Source: Pseudeuparius sepicola
Lineage: Eukaryota; Arthropoda; Insecta; Coleoptera; Anthribidae
NCBI GenBank assembly: GCA_963920635.1
Contig: OY987299.1
Coordinates: 117,491,373-117,555,372, forward strand
Direction: 5' to 3'
DNA: 64,000 nucleotides
Positions 23,774 through 35,757 of this stretch are shown piece after piece. Positions within the stretch are counted from its first letter, which is position 1, and every line of letters starts with the position of its first letter. A program made the position numbers and the translations under genes. The notes under the pieces were generated by a model. The model saw only the letters and a program-made list of their open reading frames with translations, ran no database searches and was not told where the DNA came from.

Positions 23774-24313
23774 CTGTAACAGAAAAATATCTTGTAAACA
23801 TTCATAAATTTTATTTTTTATATAATATAGGTCTGTACATTGTACATGTGTAAGATCAATAAATTTAGGGTAGATTTGGTGAGGTAGAATTTTAACCACT
23901 TAGGCAAAAAAGTTTTAACTTGAAATAAATAAGGATATTGAAGATGTTTCTTTACTTTCCTTTCTGAAGAAACTAGCACTTTCTATCTTTCTTTCAAAAG
24001 TTGAGTTTCATGATATAATATGTCTTCAGTGTTAATGAACAGTGCTTTTGGAAACTTGGAATTTGTCAACAATATTTTTTCCGACTATCTCTCTTCCGTC
24101 AATGTTATTATTTTCACCTTTTACATAAAGGCATAATTTTAGAGGACTATAAGAATGGGGAATAAAATGTAACCAAAATCTCTAGATCTAGGCGTATAGA
24201 AACATGTACCAATCATAAAAACCATAAAATGAAATATATGCAAAATAGAAACACCGAATTTGGCGCGTTTACAATACGTCTAGGGCACTGCCGTTCGCGA
24301 CACGCTGCATATA
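23774..24313. other. No gene seen
   Basis: AT-rich sequence directly upstream of the first visible exon of the membrane-protein gene. Likely an intron. Confidence 0.4.
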
Positions 24314-25402
24314 CAGGGTGGTCCAAACTTTATCAGCAATACTTTAAAAACTGCTAGAAAATTTAAAAAAAGGAGATTTTTTTCCTATAAACATAGGTAT
24401 ATCGAAATCCTTATGGCGTCAAAGTTCTTTTTTTCAAATTTTCTTTTATTTTTCCTAAAGGAAGACTAATGCAAAGATATTTAGTACAGTTTAGACACTC
24501 ATTAAATACTATAAATTAAAAATAATTCAGCCCATCTACTTCCACCAGTGCCGGAGAGGCGGGGGTCAACCATCATATTTTTTAATAAAAAAAATGGTAC
24601 ACCACCGGAAAAGTAATCATTTTTACCTTCATTAAATTTCCCAATAAATTCTAAGAAAAAAACTATTGGATTTTTTCGAAAAATGTACCACTTTTGAAAA
24701 ATTCACTTTTGTGCATTTTAATTTTTTTAGCAGAAGAAAATCGAACTAGGTCTAGGCTTATAATTCCGAACAACTTTCCTTAAAACCTACAAAAGGGTTT
24801 CTAGATTCGAAAAATCATGTCCCCTGGGAATTAAAAAAATCTAATTTTTCGCACCAGTAAGTTAAGTGGGCATTAGGTAGGTTTTACTGCAAAATGTTAT
24901 TAAGGAAAATTGTTCGAAATTAAAAACACGGATGGTGTGCAAGATTTGGAGAGCTTAGACCTGCTTTAAGTTTCTTCTGCTAAAAAATTAAAACGCACAA
25001 AGGTGAATTTTTCAGACGATAAATTTTTCGAAAAAGACTAGTTTTTTTCTTAGAATTTATTGGGAAATTTAGTAAAGGCAAAAAAGGTTACTTTTCCAGT
25101 GACGTACCATTTTTTTATTAAAAATTTATATGGTTGACCCCTGTCTCTCCGGCACTGGTGGAAGTAGATGGGCTGAATTATTTTTAGTTTATAGCATTTA
25201 ATGAGTGTCTATACTACCAAATATATTTGCCTTAACTGTCTTCCATTAGGAAAAATAAAAGAAAACTTGAAAAAAAAATTGAACTTTGACGCCCTGTATA
25301 TCGAAAACCGTTAGGATTTCGATACATGTTTATATGAAAAAAATCTTTTTTTTATTTTCAATCAGTTTTTAGAGTATTGCTGATAACGTTTGGACCACCC
25401 TG
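24314..25402. mobile_element. 1.1-kb fold-back element, TA target site
   Basis: CAGGGTGGTCCAAACTTTAT at the left mirrors TTTGGACCACCCTG at the right, flanked by TA on both sides. Pairing runs across almost the whole element; for example CCATCTACTTCCACCAGTGC pairs with GCACTGGTGGAAGTAGATGG. It therefore forms one giant hairpin. The TA duplication and CAGGGTG ends indicate a non-autonomous Tc1/mariner-type family. A related core is found at 51200-51815. Confidence 0.85.
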
Positions 25403-26857
25403 TATAGTTAAGTTAGTTACGTTTCTACAGTGGTAATGAAACAGAGTTTCAAACGAATGCAGCAGGTAACTCTGACTTTTTTCTACAGAAAATTTCTTTT
25501 GATTTTTTTGTTTATTTCACAGATTTAATGTAGAGGCTCTTTACGGCCATTTTATGGCGTTTAAATTGATTTTTTTTGTCTTATTAAAACTTTTGCTACT
25601 TTTTTTGACAATCTGTCAGTTTGTTAAAATGTAATATAAAGTAACGAAAAAATGTAGGTACAGTGGGCAAAATTGCACCTCGAAATTTTCTGAGTGCAAT
25701 TGTATCTAATTAGGTATTGCGATATTAAGAAAAAAATTCAGTAGAATGGATTGGCGAATGTAGGTATGTATATCTTGTGCAAAAAGGAAATTATTAAAAT
25801 TCCACCCAATACCATACAGGTATTAGGTATTAGTTAGCTAAAAACCTGAGCTATGCAACATAAAGAAGGAAGCATTCATTTTCTTTAGCATGTAATTGAT
25901 TGTAACGTAATTAGGTGCTCAATTATCTTTATAAGGCCGTATGGACAGCTGATTTATATATGGTACCTTTGTCGACTAGCTCAGGTAACTAACTCTTGCC
26001 TAACCGACAAGAATAATTTAATATTTTTTGATAATTTGAAAAAAACATCACGGTAGATTATGTAAAGCAAAGGAAGATTTTTAGAAATTAAATGTTGATT
26101 TTGGGTTTTATAGAAAAAAAATTGGTTTGATCATTTCCGAGGTCATTCACTGACACTGACGCGAAGAGGTCGAGGAACTGAAAAGACTCAATTTGTTTTC
26201 AGTACCCGTCCGATGGAAATAAATAAAATGTACATTACATTCGAATTAAATAGAAATAAATTTCGTCACATATGGAGATGGTATGACGATAAAGTAAAGT
26301 TGCCCTGACCATTCATGAACGTTCAGGGAATGCTCAGTATTTTAACAATGTGGCTAGGAATCTCATGATGCTGTTTATTTGATATTTTCTTGTGGCGTAT
26401 CTTAAGTTATTATTAGACTAATCTTTGTGGTTGAGCCTTTTAATATGGACATATTTTCCAAATATTTCTGAAAAGTTCTCAGGTAGAAAAAAATATATAG
26501 TGACTAACTTATAACCTTATCATCTCATCTGAAGTTCTGATCTAGGTCTATTACCAATCCACTAGCTTCGTTCTTTGTATTTGACTTATCGTAAACACAA
26601 ATTCGTACTTGGAGTTTTGTTTATTAACGACTTAAAAATAAATTAGTCTGCAATATGTACAATACATCCTGCACTTAATTTAACTAACTATTGTCAAAAG
26701 ATAAAAATGATGAGAATTAAGAAAGGCAAGTTATAAAGTATTAGAAAATAGCATATTTTCAAGAAAAAGCCAATTTATAGCTAATCTAAAATCTTATCAA
26801 TTAAAAGCCAAAAAATACAATTAATTGTCTAATTATGTGTTTCACTGTAGTTGTATA
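25403..26857. other. No gene seen
   Basis: AT-rich sequence with no exon, RNA gene or clear element. Confidence 0.4.
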
Positions 26858-27817
26858 CAGGGGCGGCGGGTTTTAATTTTTTATAGGGGTGCCCGGTGCC
26901 CAGTCATAACCAATTTTTTTTATTGTCCCCCTCCCCTATAATCAGTTTCAGTCGTTCGAAATTATCGACTTTTCTATTTATTTCAGCTTTTCATGGGTCT
27001 GGTGAATAAAAATAAGTAAATGCTTTCTTTAAGTTATTATTTGTCTTGACCACTTAAAATTCGGTGAATTGGTCAGTGCTATTATACTCATCATAATTTT
27101 TTTATGAGAATGGCTGCTTTTATGCATGTACAGGGTGTATCCGGAAACAATCCCACTCCCTAAACTCTTTAAGTTTTTGACATACAAAAAAACTGTTCAA
27201 ACAAAAGTTATATCATATTACAAAAAATGGGACTTGGCTATACCTACTATGAAAATACAGGGGTTTTTAACAAACAGGGCAAACCAAACTTTCGTTTTTT
27301 TTTTAATGTGAACACCCTACAATTTTCAGCTTTTTGAAATAATGTACTCGTGATTACCGTTAAAAAAGTATAAAACTTTATACCAATATCTTTTACCCTT
27401 TTTAAAGCGTTAATTTTCAAATTTGGTACTAACTCTATTTAACTTGTATTATGTGGATCCCGCACACCTAGTAAAGATAGAGGATCAATGTAATAACAAA
27501 AAAATGTTTGATATAACCAAAAGAATTTCACATTAAAATTCCAGAATATTAAGTGCCATTTTAGATATTTCTGAAATTCATTACATAAAATATATTTATT
27601 TTGAGAATTTCAGTAAAATCTCAATAAATAGCTCAATAGTTCAAATATATTTTTGAGCGACGTGTAGGAGATTATAGGACGAATTCAATAGGCAACACAG
27701 CGACATAGCAACGTTATATTTTTGTTACTATTTGTTTGTAAGGGTGGAATGCATACCCATTCATATAATCTTTATAGGTGCATGGGCCCCATTGCCCCTG
27801 TTTAGTCGCCGCCCCTG
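26858..27817. mobile_element. 960-bp non-autonomous hAT element
   Basis: The left end CAGGGGCGGCG and right end CGCCGCCCCTG form the classic hAT terminus. The flanks GTTGTATA (26850-26857) and GCTGTATA (27818-27825) match at 7 of 8 positions. No transposase remains. Inside, at about 27132, a CAGGGTGTATCCGG end marks another element inserted into it. Confidence 0.75.
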
Positions 27818-27825
27818 GCTGTATA

Positions 27826-28496
27826 GAACTGTTAATATTTTTCATTAATAAAAATAACTTTTCAGACCTACCCTTTCTTACCACCTTATTGTGTAACCGA
27901 CATGATTATAGAAATTAACAATTCAAAGCATTGCCAATCATCGCCAGTTTTTTCTATTGTCAGGTGTGGTCGCTATAAAAAAGCGAAATCCTCTTGAAGT
28001 AGGTTGTGGCCGGATTTGCGTATAGGATATTAATGCACGAGTTTTTTTTTTATTCGACATTCAACCCGAGATTTAGCCAACGGTAGAGGAATGCTACTCA
28101 CAGACCTTGATTGCAAATGGCTTCTGTATAAAGTTACGGGTTTTTGGGGCTAATAACTCCCTTAGATTTATCCATATGCTCGCTTATTCAGCTGCTGAAA
28201 GTGAAAGAAGCTGTCTAATTCGCGTATAATTTTGTAGAACCGGGTAACTATTGTGTTTCATAACGAATTGTTTGGGTTTTTAAAGTTCTAAATTATTTTA
28301 AATATTTCAGTAGATATTCTATCCGAACCCAGCAGAAGTGAAATGAAACTCAAGCACCTAGGACATTTCAGATAGTAGAATTCAAAAACAAAGTAGCTAC
28401 ATTTTTACTTTAGTTGTTAATTTATTGTATAGCCGAGACAATACATGTGTACTTACTGTACTTTACTTGTAGCTTAGACAAAGCTACACTGCTACA
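27826..28496. other. No gene seen
   Basis: AT-rich intergenic sequence without recognised features. Confidence 0.4.
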
Positions 28497-28686
28497 CATA
28501 GACTGTCAGAACCATTGTTGTGCTGTTTGACGTGAGGCACACCAAATATTTTGCATTAAATTTGATATAAAAACTAATAATGAAATTAAAATCTATATAT
28601 ACCTTAACTTAGTATGGAGTATGGAGAATTGAAAGACATTACATTTTTTTTGCGGATGGTTTCAACAATGCTTCTGACTATCTATG
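28497..28686. mobile_element. 190-bp MITE, CATAGAC ends (copy 1)
   Basis: CATAGACTGTCAGAACCATT at the left mirrors a right end reading CAATGCTTCTGACTATCTATG. A second copy lies at 31670-31913. Confidence 0.65.
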
Positions 28687-29289
28687 TCTCCTTTAATTTA
28701 TGATTGCAGACCAGTGGCGTCCCGTGGGTTAATGCACAGGGGGGGGGGGTACGTTTTGAAAAGAACACACTATATGATCAATTAAAATAAACGAAGTGGC
28801 TATTTATACGTCCGACGGATACAAACGTCAGTATACGTCTTGCGCTCTCATTGGTCGATTGAGTCACGTGACACATAACCTTACTTCTACCATCCGATGG
28901 ATTATGAATCGGCTTGTTTACTAAGTCGATTGGATGGTGTCCGAGATTATTCAGACCTATCTTGTCTCATTTTATATTGCGTATGCCCTACTTTTTCCGC
29001 GATGGGCGCTGCGGAATGAAAAATGAAGTGGTTATTTTATTATTTACAATGATGTAACCCACCCCCAATTTTCTTGAAATTTTGGCTACCCCCCGACCAC
29101 GGGCGTAGCCAGGATTTAGTTTTGGGGGGGGGTTTAGTTTGAGAAGTAAATAAAACAACAAAAATATACTTATATGAAATTTAATATCTATATATCCATC
29201 CGAAAAACTACGACATATATTTATAAAGTTCTTAACTTTAAATGAAATGGATAAATTAATTTCGTTCCTCTGCGCTAAATCTAAAACCA

Positions 29290-29746
29290 TTAAAGAAGAA
29301 ATCTTCGGCTTTTTCTTTTAAATATATCTACTACTTCATCTGCATGAATTTCTGTTCCATAGTGAATGTTCATTAGAGCCAAACCATTAAGTCTGTTTTC
29401 ACTTGTAGTGTTTCGTATATAGTTTTTCAGTCTCCTTAGGCTCGAGAAAGACCTCTCTGGGGTAGCAGTGGATACAGGAATGGTAGCCAAGATTTGTAGT
29501 AATGTGTAAATATTAGGATAAAGGTTTTTATCGCACATATCTAGGCATTCCAAACTAGATTTCGGGGTAGGCAGTCTTCTTATCAGCATGCAAGGTAGCT
29601 GAAGCTTTGATAGCTAAATCCAAATTTGTTTCTTTATTAGAAACCCCTTGACCTTGACTACACCACTTTTTCCAGTAGTCCATACCTTTAGGTTTACCAC
29701 CCTTCCTTTTTTTCCCCTCCATTTTTCGACAGTAATAATGATTCAC
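29290..29746 (-). pseudogene. hAT transposase remnant (C-terminal dimerisation region)
   Basis: The frame at 29589-29290 contains LYPNIYTLLQILATIPVSTA, then ERSFSSLRRLKNYIRN and RLNGLALMNIH, the hAT-family C-terminal dimerisation signature found in ZMYM1-like transposases. An upstream lysine-rich piece (29746-29555) is in another frame. The catalytic DDE core is absent, so this cannot be an active enzyme. Confidence 0.85.
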
Positions 29747-29758
29747 GTCTCTATCCTT

Positions 29759-29828
29759 AACAAGGATAGATAATATTAGGTAATATTATCTATCCTTAAC
29801 AAGGATAGATAATATTAGGTAATATTTT
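29759..29828. repeat. Two-copy tandem repeat, about 39 bp
   Basis: CAAGGATAGATAATATTAGG occurs at 29761 and again at 29800. The unit is also partly self-complementary (GGATAGATAATATT against AATATTATCTATCC). It lies in the subterminal part of the hAT copy. Confidence 0.7.
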
Positions 29829-30309
29829 GCTTATTTCGGGGGGGGGGGGGGTTTGAACCCCCGAAACCCCCCTCTTGGCTACGCCCGTGCCCCCGAATGT
29901 CGGGGGCATCGCAGGTGGCGAATGTCGGGAGGTAGCCAAAATTTCAAGAAAATCGGGGGTGGGTTACAACGCCGAACGTCGCATCGGGCGAAAATACGGG
30001 GTACCTACCTAGCCAAAATTTCAAGAAAATCGGGGGTGAGTTACACCATTGGAAATTATTACCACTACTTTTTTCATACGGCAGCGTCTATCCCCCAAAA
30101 AGGAGCAGTGCATACGCTCCTTATTGCAAAGATGCTTGAGAAAAATGCACTTCCGACGTATCTAAATATTAGTTTACTTCGGCTTCGGACGTGTACGGAG
30201 TTAAATGCACGTCCAAAGAAGTCACGTGACTCAGCCCGCCAATGAGAGCGCAAGACGTATACTGACGTTTGTATCCGTCGGACGTATAAATAGCCACTTC
30301 CTAAAATAA

Positions 30310-31669
30310 AATAGGTGGGTATCTACTTTCGGCGGGGGCTTTTTCATTTTTATTTTTAGTAGAAATTATGTGTTTTGCATAATTAATATGAAAGGTGCAT
30401 AAAACAATAATTCCCGCTTTTTATGACGTTAATAACACAAAATTAAATTGTCGGGTAAAATTGCGAGTTAGAACTTTATCCAGTTGATATAATAATTGTA
30501 AATCTGGAGTTGTCTCTCAAGAGTTTTTAAACTTTTTCAGTCAATGAAAGTCTTAAAAAAGTTAAGTACCTTTCAAAATGTCCTGCACACTATTTTTCAT
30601 TTTGTTTACGCGAGGCACCGAGAGAATTTTTGTAAAGGACGCGAGGACGCATGCCACGCACTTGACTGGCTGGGACTAGGGCTCAAGAACCGAGAGCCCT
30701 CTCGTATGCTTCAATCGCGTACAGCGGAAGCAGCCGACTCGGCCCGATCGCGACCCTTTCCTCGCGGAATCGCGGCTCAAATGTTCGTAGCCACCAAGCG
30801 ACGATTTTACGTTATTATAAGATATCCGTTTCGGGCGTTTAAATAGTACTTAGTACATTATCGGCGGCGGTCGTTGCGGCAATTTCATTAGAAACGAACA
30901 AGGAGGTAAAATATAGAATGTAGCAGTCGCGGAACTAATTTATTCTCCTCTATGGACGAGCCGCCACTGTTGTAGACATCCTCAAACAGGACAGTATTCA
31001 AACAGAATAATATAGGCATATATTTTCCGACATAGGTAAGTCACTTGTGCAATAAATGATAAATCGCCAAGAAAACTGCACTCTACGAGATATTATATTT
31101 CACAGAATCGACGTCGACACATGCACCTATCAATTACCAACCTATCCAAAGCGGCTTATCGTCCAATCTAAACCTCGTAGCTCTATCTCGCTGGCATTTA
31201 CGCGTAAAAACGGGCGAATTCTTCCACAATCCGTCATTGCTAATCCGCCAATTAGCGCTAAGCGGCAGTTAAAGTTACGCCAGCTCGTCAATGTGAGAAC
31301 GAACAAAAAAAAAACGAAAAATCTAAAAACGAGAGTACCCGACGAGGAAACTGACGAGAAGCCCACTCGCAAGGCCGACGCGATTTTGCCGCGGGAAGAA
31401 ACAAAACAGAATCGGCGTTTTTGGGCGCGCCGCACGCGCGCGCCGCCCTCGATCAAAAGCGACGAGACTGCCGCATTTTTGACGGGTTACTTCGGTTGCA
31501 TAACAGACATTATTCATTTTTTTATGATTCCTCCTTAAGAATATTAACAGTACATACAATAATAATGTGAGAAAGTTTCACGCCTCTATTATTGAAAACA
31601 AGGACCTTTAAACAATAGGGGCGAGACGTAAACATAGAAAATGAGAGGTACCATAGATTAAAGGAGCTA
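30310..31669. other. GC-richer intergenic island, no gene identified
   Basis: From about 30600 to 31460 the sequence is clearly less AT-rich, with CpG-bearing words such as CGCGGAATCGCGG and GCGCGCCGCACGCGCGCGCC. Frames at 30544-30846, 31056-31538 and 31142-31456 are open on both strands, which fits composition more than coding. It may be a promoter or enhancer block. No transcript structure was found. Confidence 0.35.
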
Positions 31670-31913
31670 TATAGATAGTCAAAATCATTGTTGAAACCTT
31701 CCGCAAAAAATCCTGCTACTCCAACTTTCAAACATTAATTTTGGAGGGAAAACAAATTAAAACAGGTAAATAATTGTAATGTCTTACAGTTCTTAGAACC
31801 CCATACTAAGTTGATGTATAGGTATTTTAATTTAGTTAGTTTTTATATAAAATTTTATGCAAAATGTTTGGTGTAGCGTGCGGAAATTTCAACAATGGTT
31901 CTGACTGTCTATG
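31670..31913. mobile_element. MITE, CATAGAC ends (copy 2)
   Basis: The left end reads TATAGATAGTCAAAATCATT and the right end GGTTCTGACTGTCTATG. Inner arms CATTGTTGAAACCTTCCGC and GCGGAAATTTCAACAATG pair. It is the same family as 28497-28686. Confidence 0.65.
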
Positions 31914-32836
31914 TGTATCTTTCTCTATGGAGGTACGGAAAGGCGCATTGGCAATTTTTAGTGTGTACAAGTACTTCCATCTAAAATTTGTGAAATTTGA
32001 TTTTTTTCGTTTTAGTTCACGTTTCTTGTATTGTCCAAATCAAACTATTTAAAGTTAAATGTAGGTATATAAAGTGTTACGAAATGTGTTACACAGGCTC
32101 TAATTACGTGGAAAACATTCACAAATTTAGGCAAAAACTACAAGTTTTTCAAAACATTAGGTTTTTTTCCAATTAAACGAGCTAGTTTGTGCATTGCTAT
32201 GAAGCGCAGTTCATCTGGAGCAATTAATAAGTGAATTTTACTGACCTGCCTGTGAAATATCTACCTCATTTTTATTTGCAATAAATAATATAAACAAGTA
32301 AAAAATTTATATTTGTTGGCATATCGTTCATAGGGATTTTTAGGTGAAAATTTTGTTTCGAATTAAATAATCGGGAAAATCAATTTTAAAATTTCATCTT
32401 TAACATCCTACCTATACATCGTTATATTATTATGGGGCCAACAACACGCAGTTAATGAGATGACTTTCTCTTTTGTTGCACCCTGAAGAACAAATTTTGT
32501 AGCACCCTATAAACATAGGAAGGATCATTTCGTAACAGATCGAAGGTTGCCCGACTGCAGCGTATATGAGAAAAAACTATCACTTGTCCGGTTTGAAAGT
32601 TGAATCAGCCATGTATCAGAATCAAGATCGTGTTACCGCTTGTTAATAACATTATGCACTATTGACTAGACACGTGGCGAAATTGGTGAATGGATTACAG
32701 TGTTATTGATTGCGATTAGTAACATTATGCCATTATTTTAATGTGCAGTTATTTATTTATAGTATTCTTTATGTACTTTACTCCGATATGCAACATATTG
32801 TATACAAATTGTTATTTATTACTGATTTTAATTGTA
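31914..32836. other. No gene seen
   Basis: AT-rich sequence with no supported feature. Confidence 0.4.
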
Positions 32837-33635
32837 TAGACCGGGAGATAGTGACATATTTTTGGACGTGATTTTACTCAGTATGCCATTCAAAGGGTAT
32901 TATGTTGCGTATATTCTCACAATAACAAGGTATGAATCAGAGAGTCATCCTGGGTTCTTCATAATGGAAAAGTGAGTTTTCATTTATTCGAAAAATATGT
33001 GTTTCGATATGATTTTAATCAGGCTGCTGTGTGTTTTATAGTTTTTAATAAAGTTCAAAATAGAAAATTCCTCGGAAAACCATCGGCATACCGTTAACGT
33101 GAATTTATATTTATACTTAATTTTACCACGTTTCTGAACAGACTGCCAATGATAAATAATATGTAAGTTCTTGTCATAAAACTGCTGAAGAAAAGATGGC
33201 ATTCCGTTTGCGCATGTCCAAGTACACTTTACATCAAATAAATCGTTTAAATCATTAAATAACATTCAATTTAAACTGTACTTGGGCATTCTCAAACGGT
33301 ATGCCATCCTTTTTTCAGCAGTTTCTTCATTGGCATCCTGTTCAGAAACGTGGAAAAATTAATTATTAAAATACAAGTTCACGTGACAATAATAGCCCTT
33401 TGGGTCCACGCTAACGATATGCCTATAGTTTTCCGAGGAATTTTCTATTTTGAACTTACTTCATTATAAAACACATGGCAGCCTGACTAAAATCATATCA
33501 AAACGCGTATTTTCCGAATAAATGAAAACTCAGTTTTCCATATGAAGAACCCAGAATGACTCTGATTCAAACCTTATTATTGTGAGAATATACGCAACAT
33601 GATTCCCTTTGAAAGGCATACTATCTCCCGGTCTA
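32837..33635. mobile_element. Fold-back element, TAGACCGGGAGATAGT ends
   Basis: TAGACCGGGAGATAGT mirrors ACTATCTCCCGGTCTA with TA on each side. Pairing continues inward through ATTCTCACAATAA/TTATTGTGAGAATA and CGTTTCTGAACAG/CTGTTCAGAAACG. No transposase is present. Confidence 0.8.
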
Positions 33636-33641
33636 TACATA

Positions 33642-34400
33642 CAGGATGATTTTTTTAGGTCTACCACCCCGATTTTCTCGCTCATTTTGCGGCCTACAAA
33701 AAAACGTAAGAAACAAAAATGTGGCAATTTTGGACAGCTAAGTGGTGCTGGAAAAGAAATCGGCATCCATGGCCAACTTGTCGCGCAATATTAAAAAAAC
33801 CTCAAATTGAGCAAAACTATTAATGGCCAAGGAATGTTTATGTTAAAAGACAGAGAAAAACTTTTATATTGAAAATTGATGGCACTAAGAAGCTTTATGC
33901 AACTGAGTACTCAGATAGTTTCAGAAAATTACATAGGGTCTTCGGCTCTCTTGAGGCTATGCATTTTTTTTGTTTATTTCTTATTAAGCGATTTTCTCGC
34001 TTATTTTGGGCCGCACAGAAAATATGTAAGAAAACAAAATATGGCAATTTTGGTCAGCGAGGCGACGTTAAAAAAGGAATGGGCCTCCATACCCAACTTT
34101 TCGCGGTGTACTAAAAAAAACCTAAAATCGACAAAAATTTTCATGGTCTCAAGAGAGCCGAAGACCCTGTGTAATTTGCTGAAACTATCTGAGCACCTGG
34201 GTGGATAAAGCTTCTCAGTGCCATCAATTTTCAATATACCAGTTTTCCTCTGTCTCTTAAAATAAACATTCCACGGCCATTAATAGTTTTGCTCAATCTG
34301 AGTTTTTTTTAATACCGCGCGACAAGTTTCTTACGGTTTTTTTTGTAGGCCGCAAAATGAGCGACAAAATCGCGGTGGTAGACCTAAAAAAATCATCCTG
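33642..34400. mobile_element. Fold-back element, CAGGATGATTTTTT ends
   Basis: CAGGATGATTTTTTTAGG and CCTAAAAAAATCATCCTG are flanked by TA. Inner arms such as GGGTCTTCGGCTCTCTTGAG and CTCAAGAGAGCCGAAGACCC pair, so almost the whole 759 bp is one hairpin. It begins six bases after the preceding fold-back element ends. The open frames inside are mirror artefacts. Confidence 0.85.
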
Positions 34401-35112
34401 TATAGTAGTTTGCTGTTAGAAACGTTGAGTATAAGTATTTGCGACTTTTAATCTTAAAACTTCGACGACATTATTAAAGACCCAAAAACTGGACGGTCCA
34501 ACCGCGTGTACAAAGTCCTATTTAAAGATTACAACCCTTAGGCCTAAGTAAGAACTAAGGTGCTTCTTTTTTACAGAATCGAACTAAGAACCGCAAAATC
34601 TGCTTTCTCCTTGTACATCTCGAAGAGATCGCGAAACTGTTTCTCAACGGCGGCTACCTCCTCATTATCGAACTCGTCAATTTCACGAATCGTTCATTCA
34701 GCTCGTTACGTGTCGCTCGTTGCGCAACCGATTCGGATATCCGAAGACAAGGTTAGGAGTGCGCGGCTCAACGTCCGAAGGTGAGGACCGCACCCGACGC
34801 GGGACATGGACTTTCTCGGAAAGAAGAAAGCGGCCGCGACCTTACGAAACGCACTGTATACGTTCGGCGATATTTTGAAATTGTTGTGTGTGTGCGCGTG
34901 CGGTGAGTCAGGCGAGTGGTGAAGATTTGTGCAATGTATTTAATGAACGTCAAAGAGCATTCATTATATAAATTTTCGTACCTAATAATTTTCAATTTTT
35001 ATGGTTATCGATTATTGATATTTCGTGTCTTTTGCGTGCTTCTTCAAACTGGATACGACCGAGATCAACTAAAGTCTTATTTATTGTAAAACTTATAGAG
35101 TAAACAAATATA
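34401..35112. other. GC-richer stretch, no firm gene
   Basis: Between 34600 and 34900 GC content rises. Plus strand: an ATG near 34806 opens MDFLGKKKAAATLRNALYTF, and after about 32 codons a GTGAGT donor follows. This might be a first coding exon, but it has no recognised family. Minus strand: see 34571-34693. Confidence 0.3.
34571..34693 (-). pseudogene. Short coding-like frame, coiled-coil character
   Basis: A 40-codon minus-strand frame ends in TAA at 34571-34573. It includes EIDEFDNEEVAAVEKQFRDL and YKEKADFAVLSSIL, with a composition that looks like real protein. It begins straight after a stop codon with no acceptor in front. It is probably the 3' piece of a decayed or processed gene copy. 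I cannot name the family. Confidence 0.3.
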
Positions 35113-35757
35113 CAGGGTGTTTCATATTAAGTGCGAACAACCCCGTAAAATTTGTATTCTTCATCCGATTTTTGGCCAGAGTTTTTTCTAAAAATAGGCC
35201 ACAAAAAAAACTCTTTTTTACGTTGGTGCAAAATTTCAGTTCTTACTACGAATTTTATTCTAGTAAAAAAAATAAGAAAATCATTTACCGATTTTTTTAT
35301 TTAAAATCTGACACCGCAGCGTTAATTAGGACACATCAAAACCCCCACATACCAAATTTGAACGAAAAATATACAGGGAGTTCAATTCTGCAAGGTGTGA
35401 AAGTTGAGCCAAATAGGACTTTTAAAGGATATGGCGAGTCAAGTGTGCCATGGAATTACTTCGAAACAGTTGGATGATGAACAGGACCACACTCCCAGTG
35501 TCGATGTACAAAGACCCAATAAAAAAATTTACAAGGTGTTCTTCTATGTAGCAACTCGAAATGCTGAATTTTTTAAACTTTATACAGGTCAAAAATCGAG
35601 TAAGTCAGTAAGTCCATATGAGTTAAGGTGGGTGGTGTGCCACAACATGAAACGCACAGAAAATGTATCATCTTAGACAGTAACTTTATCGATAAAGGTC
35701 CAACAATTTGAATTGATTTTATTTGTTGGTTGGATGATGTAAAGAAATAAATTACTT
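35113..35757. mobile_element. Half copy of the AAGTGCGAAC fold-back family
   Basis: It begins CAGGGTGTTTCATATTAAG after TA and matches the reverse complement of the right arm of the element at 42450-43694, sharing for example GTGTGCCATGGAATTACTTC. The second arm is absent. Confidence 0.7.

Larger units (their letters stand above)
29098..29889 (-). mobile_element. Truncated hAT transposon
   Basis: Ends CACGGGCGTAGCC and GGCTACGCCCGTG are followed inward by G-rich and C-rich tracts, a common hAT terminus. The flanks CCCCCGAC and CCCCCGAA match at 7 of 8 bases. A run of 14 G lies at 29838-29851. Only the transposase C-terminal part remains, on the minus strand. Confidence 0.8.
28791..30301. mobile_element. 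Composite nest of three elements
   Basis: The outer element starts GAAGTGGCTATTTATACGTC (28793) and ends GACGTATAAATAGCCACTTC (30300), with about 80 bp of inverted repeat. An exact TAAAATAA flanks it at 28783-28790 and 30302-30309. Within it is a second inverted pair (about 29026-29097 and 29890-30070) with GGCTACCCCCC-type arms. Within that lies a hAT copy (29098-29889). The insertion order is therefore outer, middle, inner. The outer family is shared with the MITE at 8010-8163. Confidence 0.75.
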
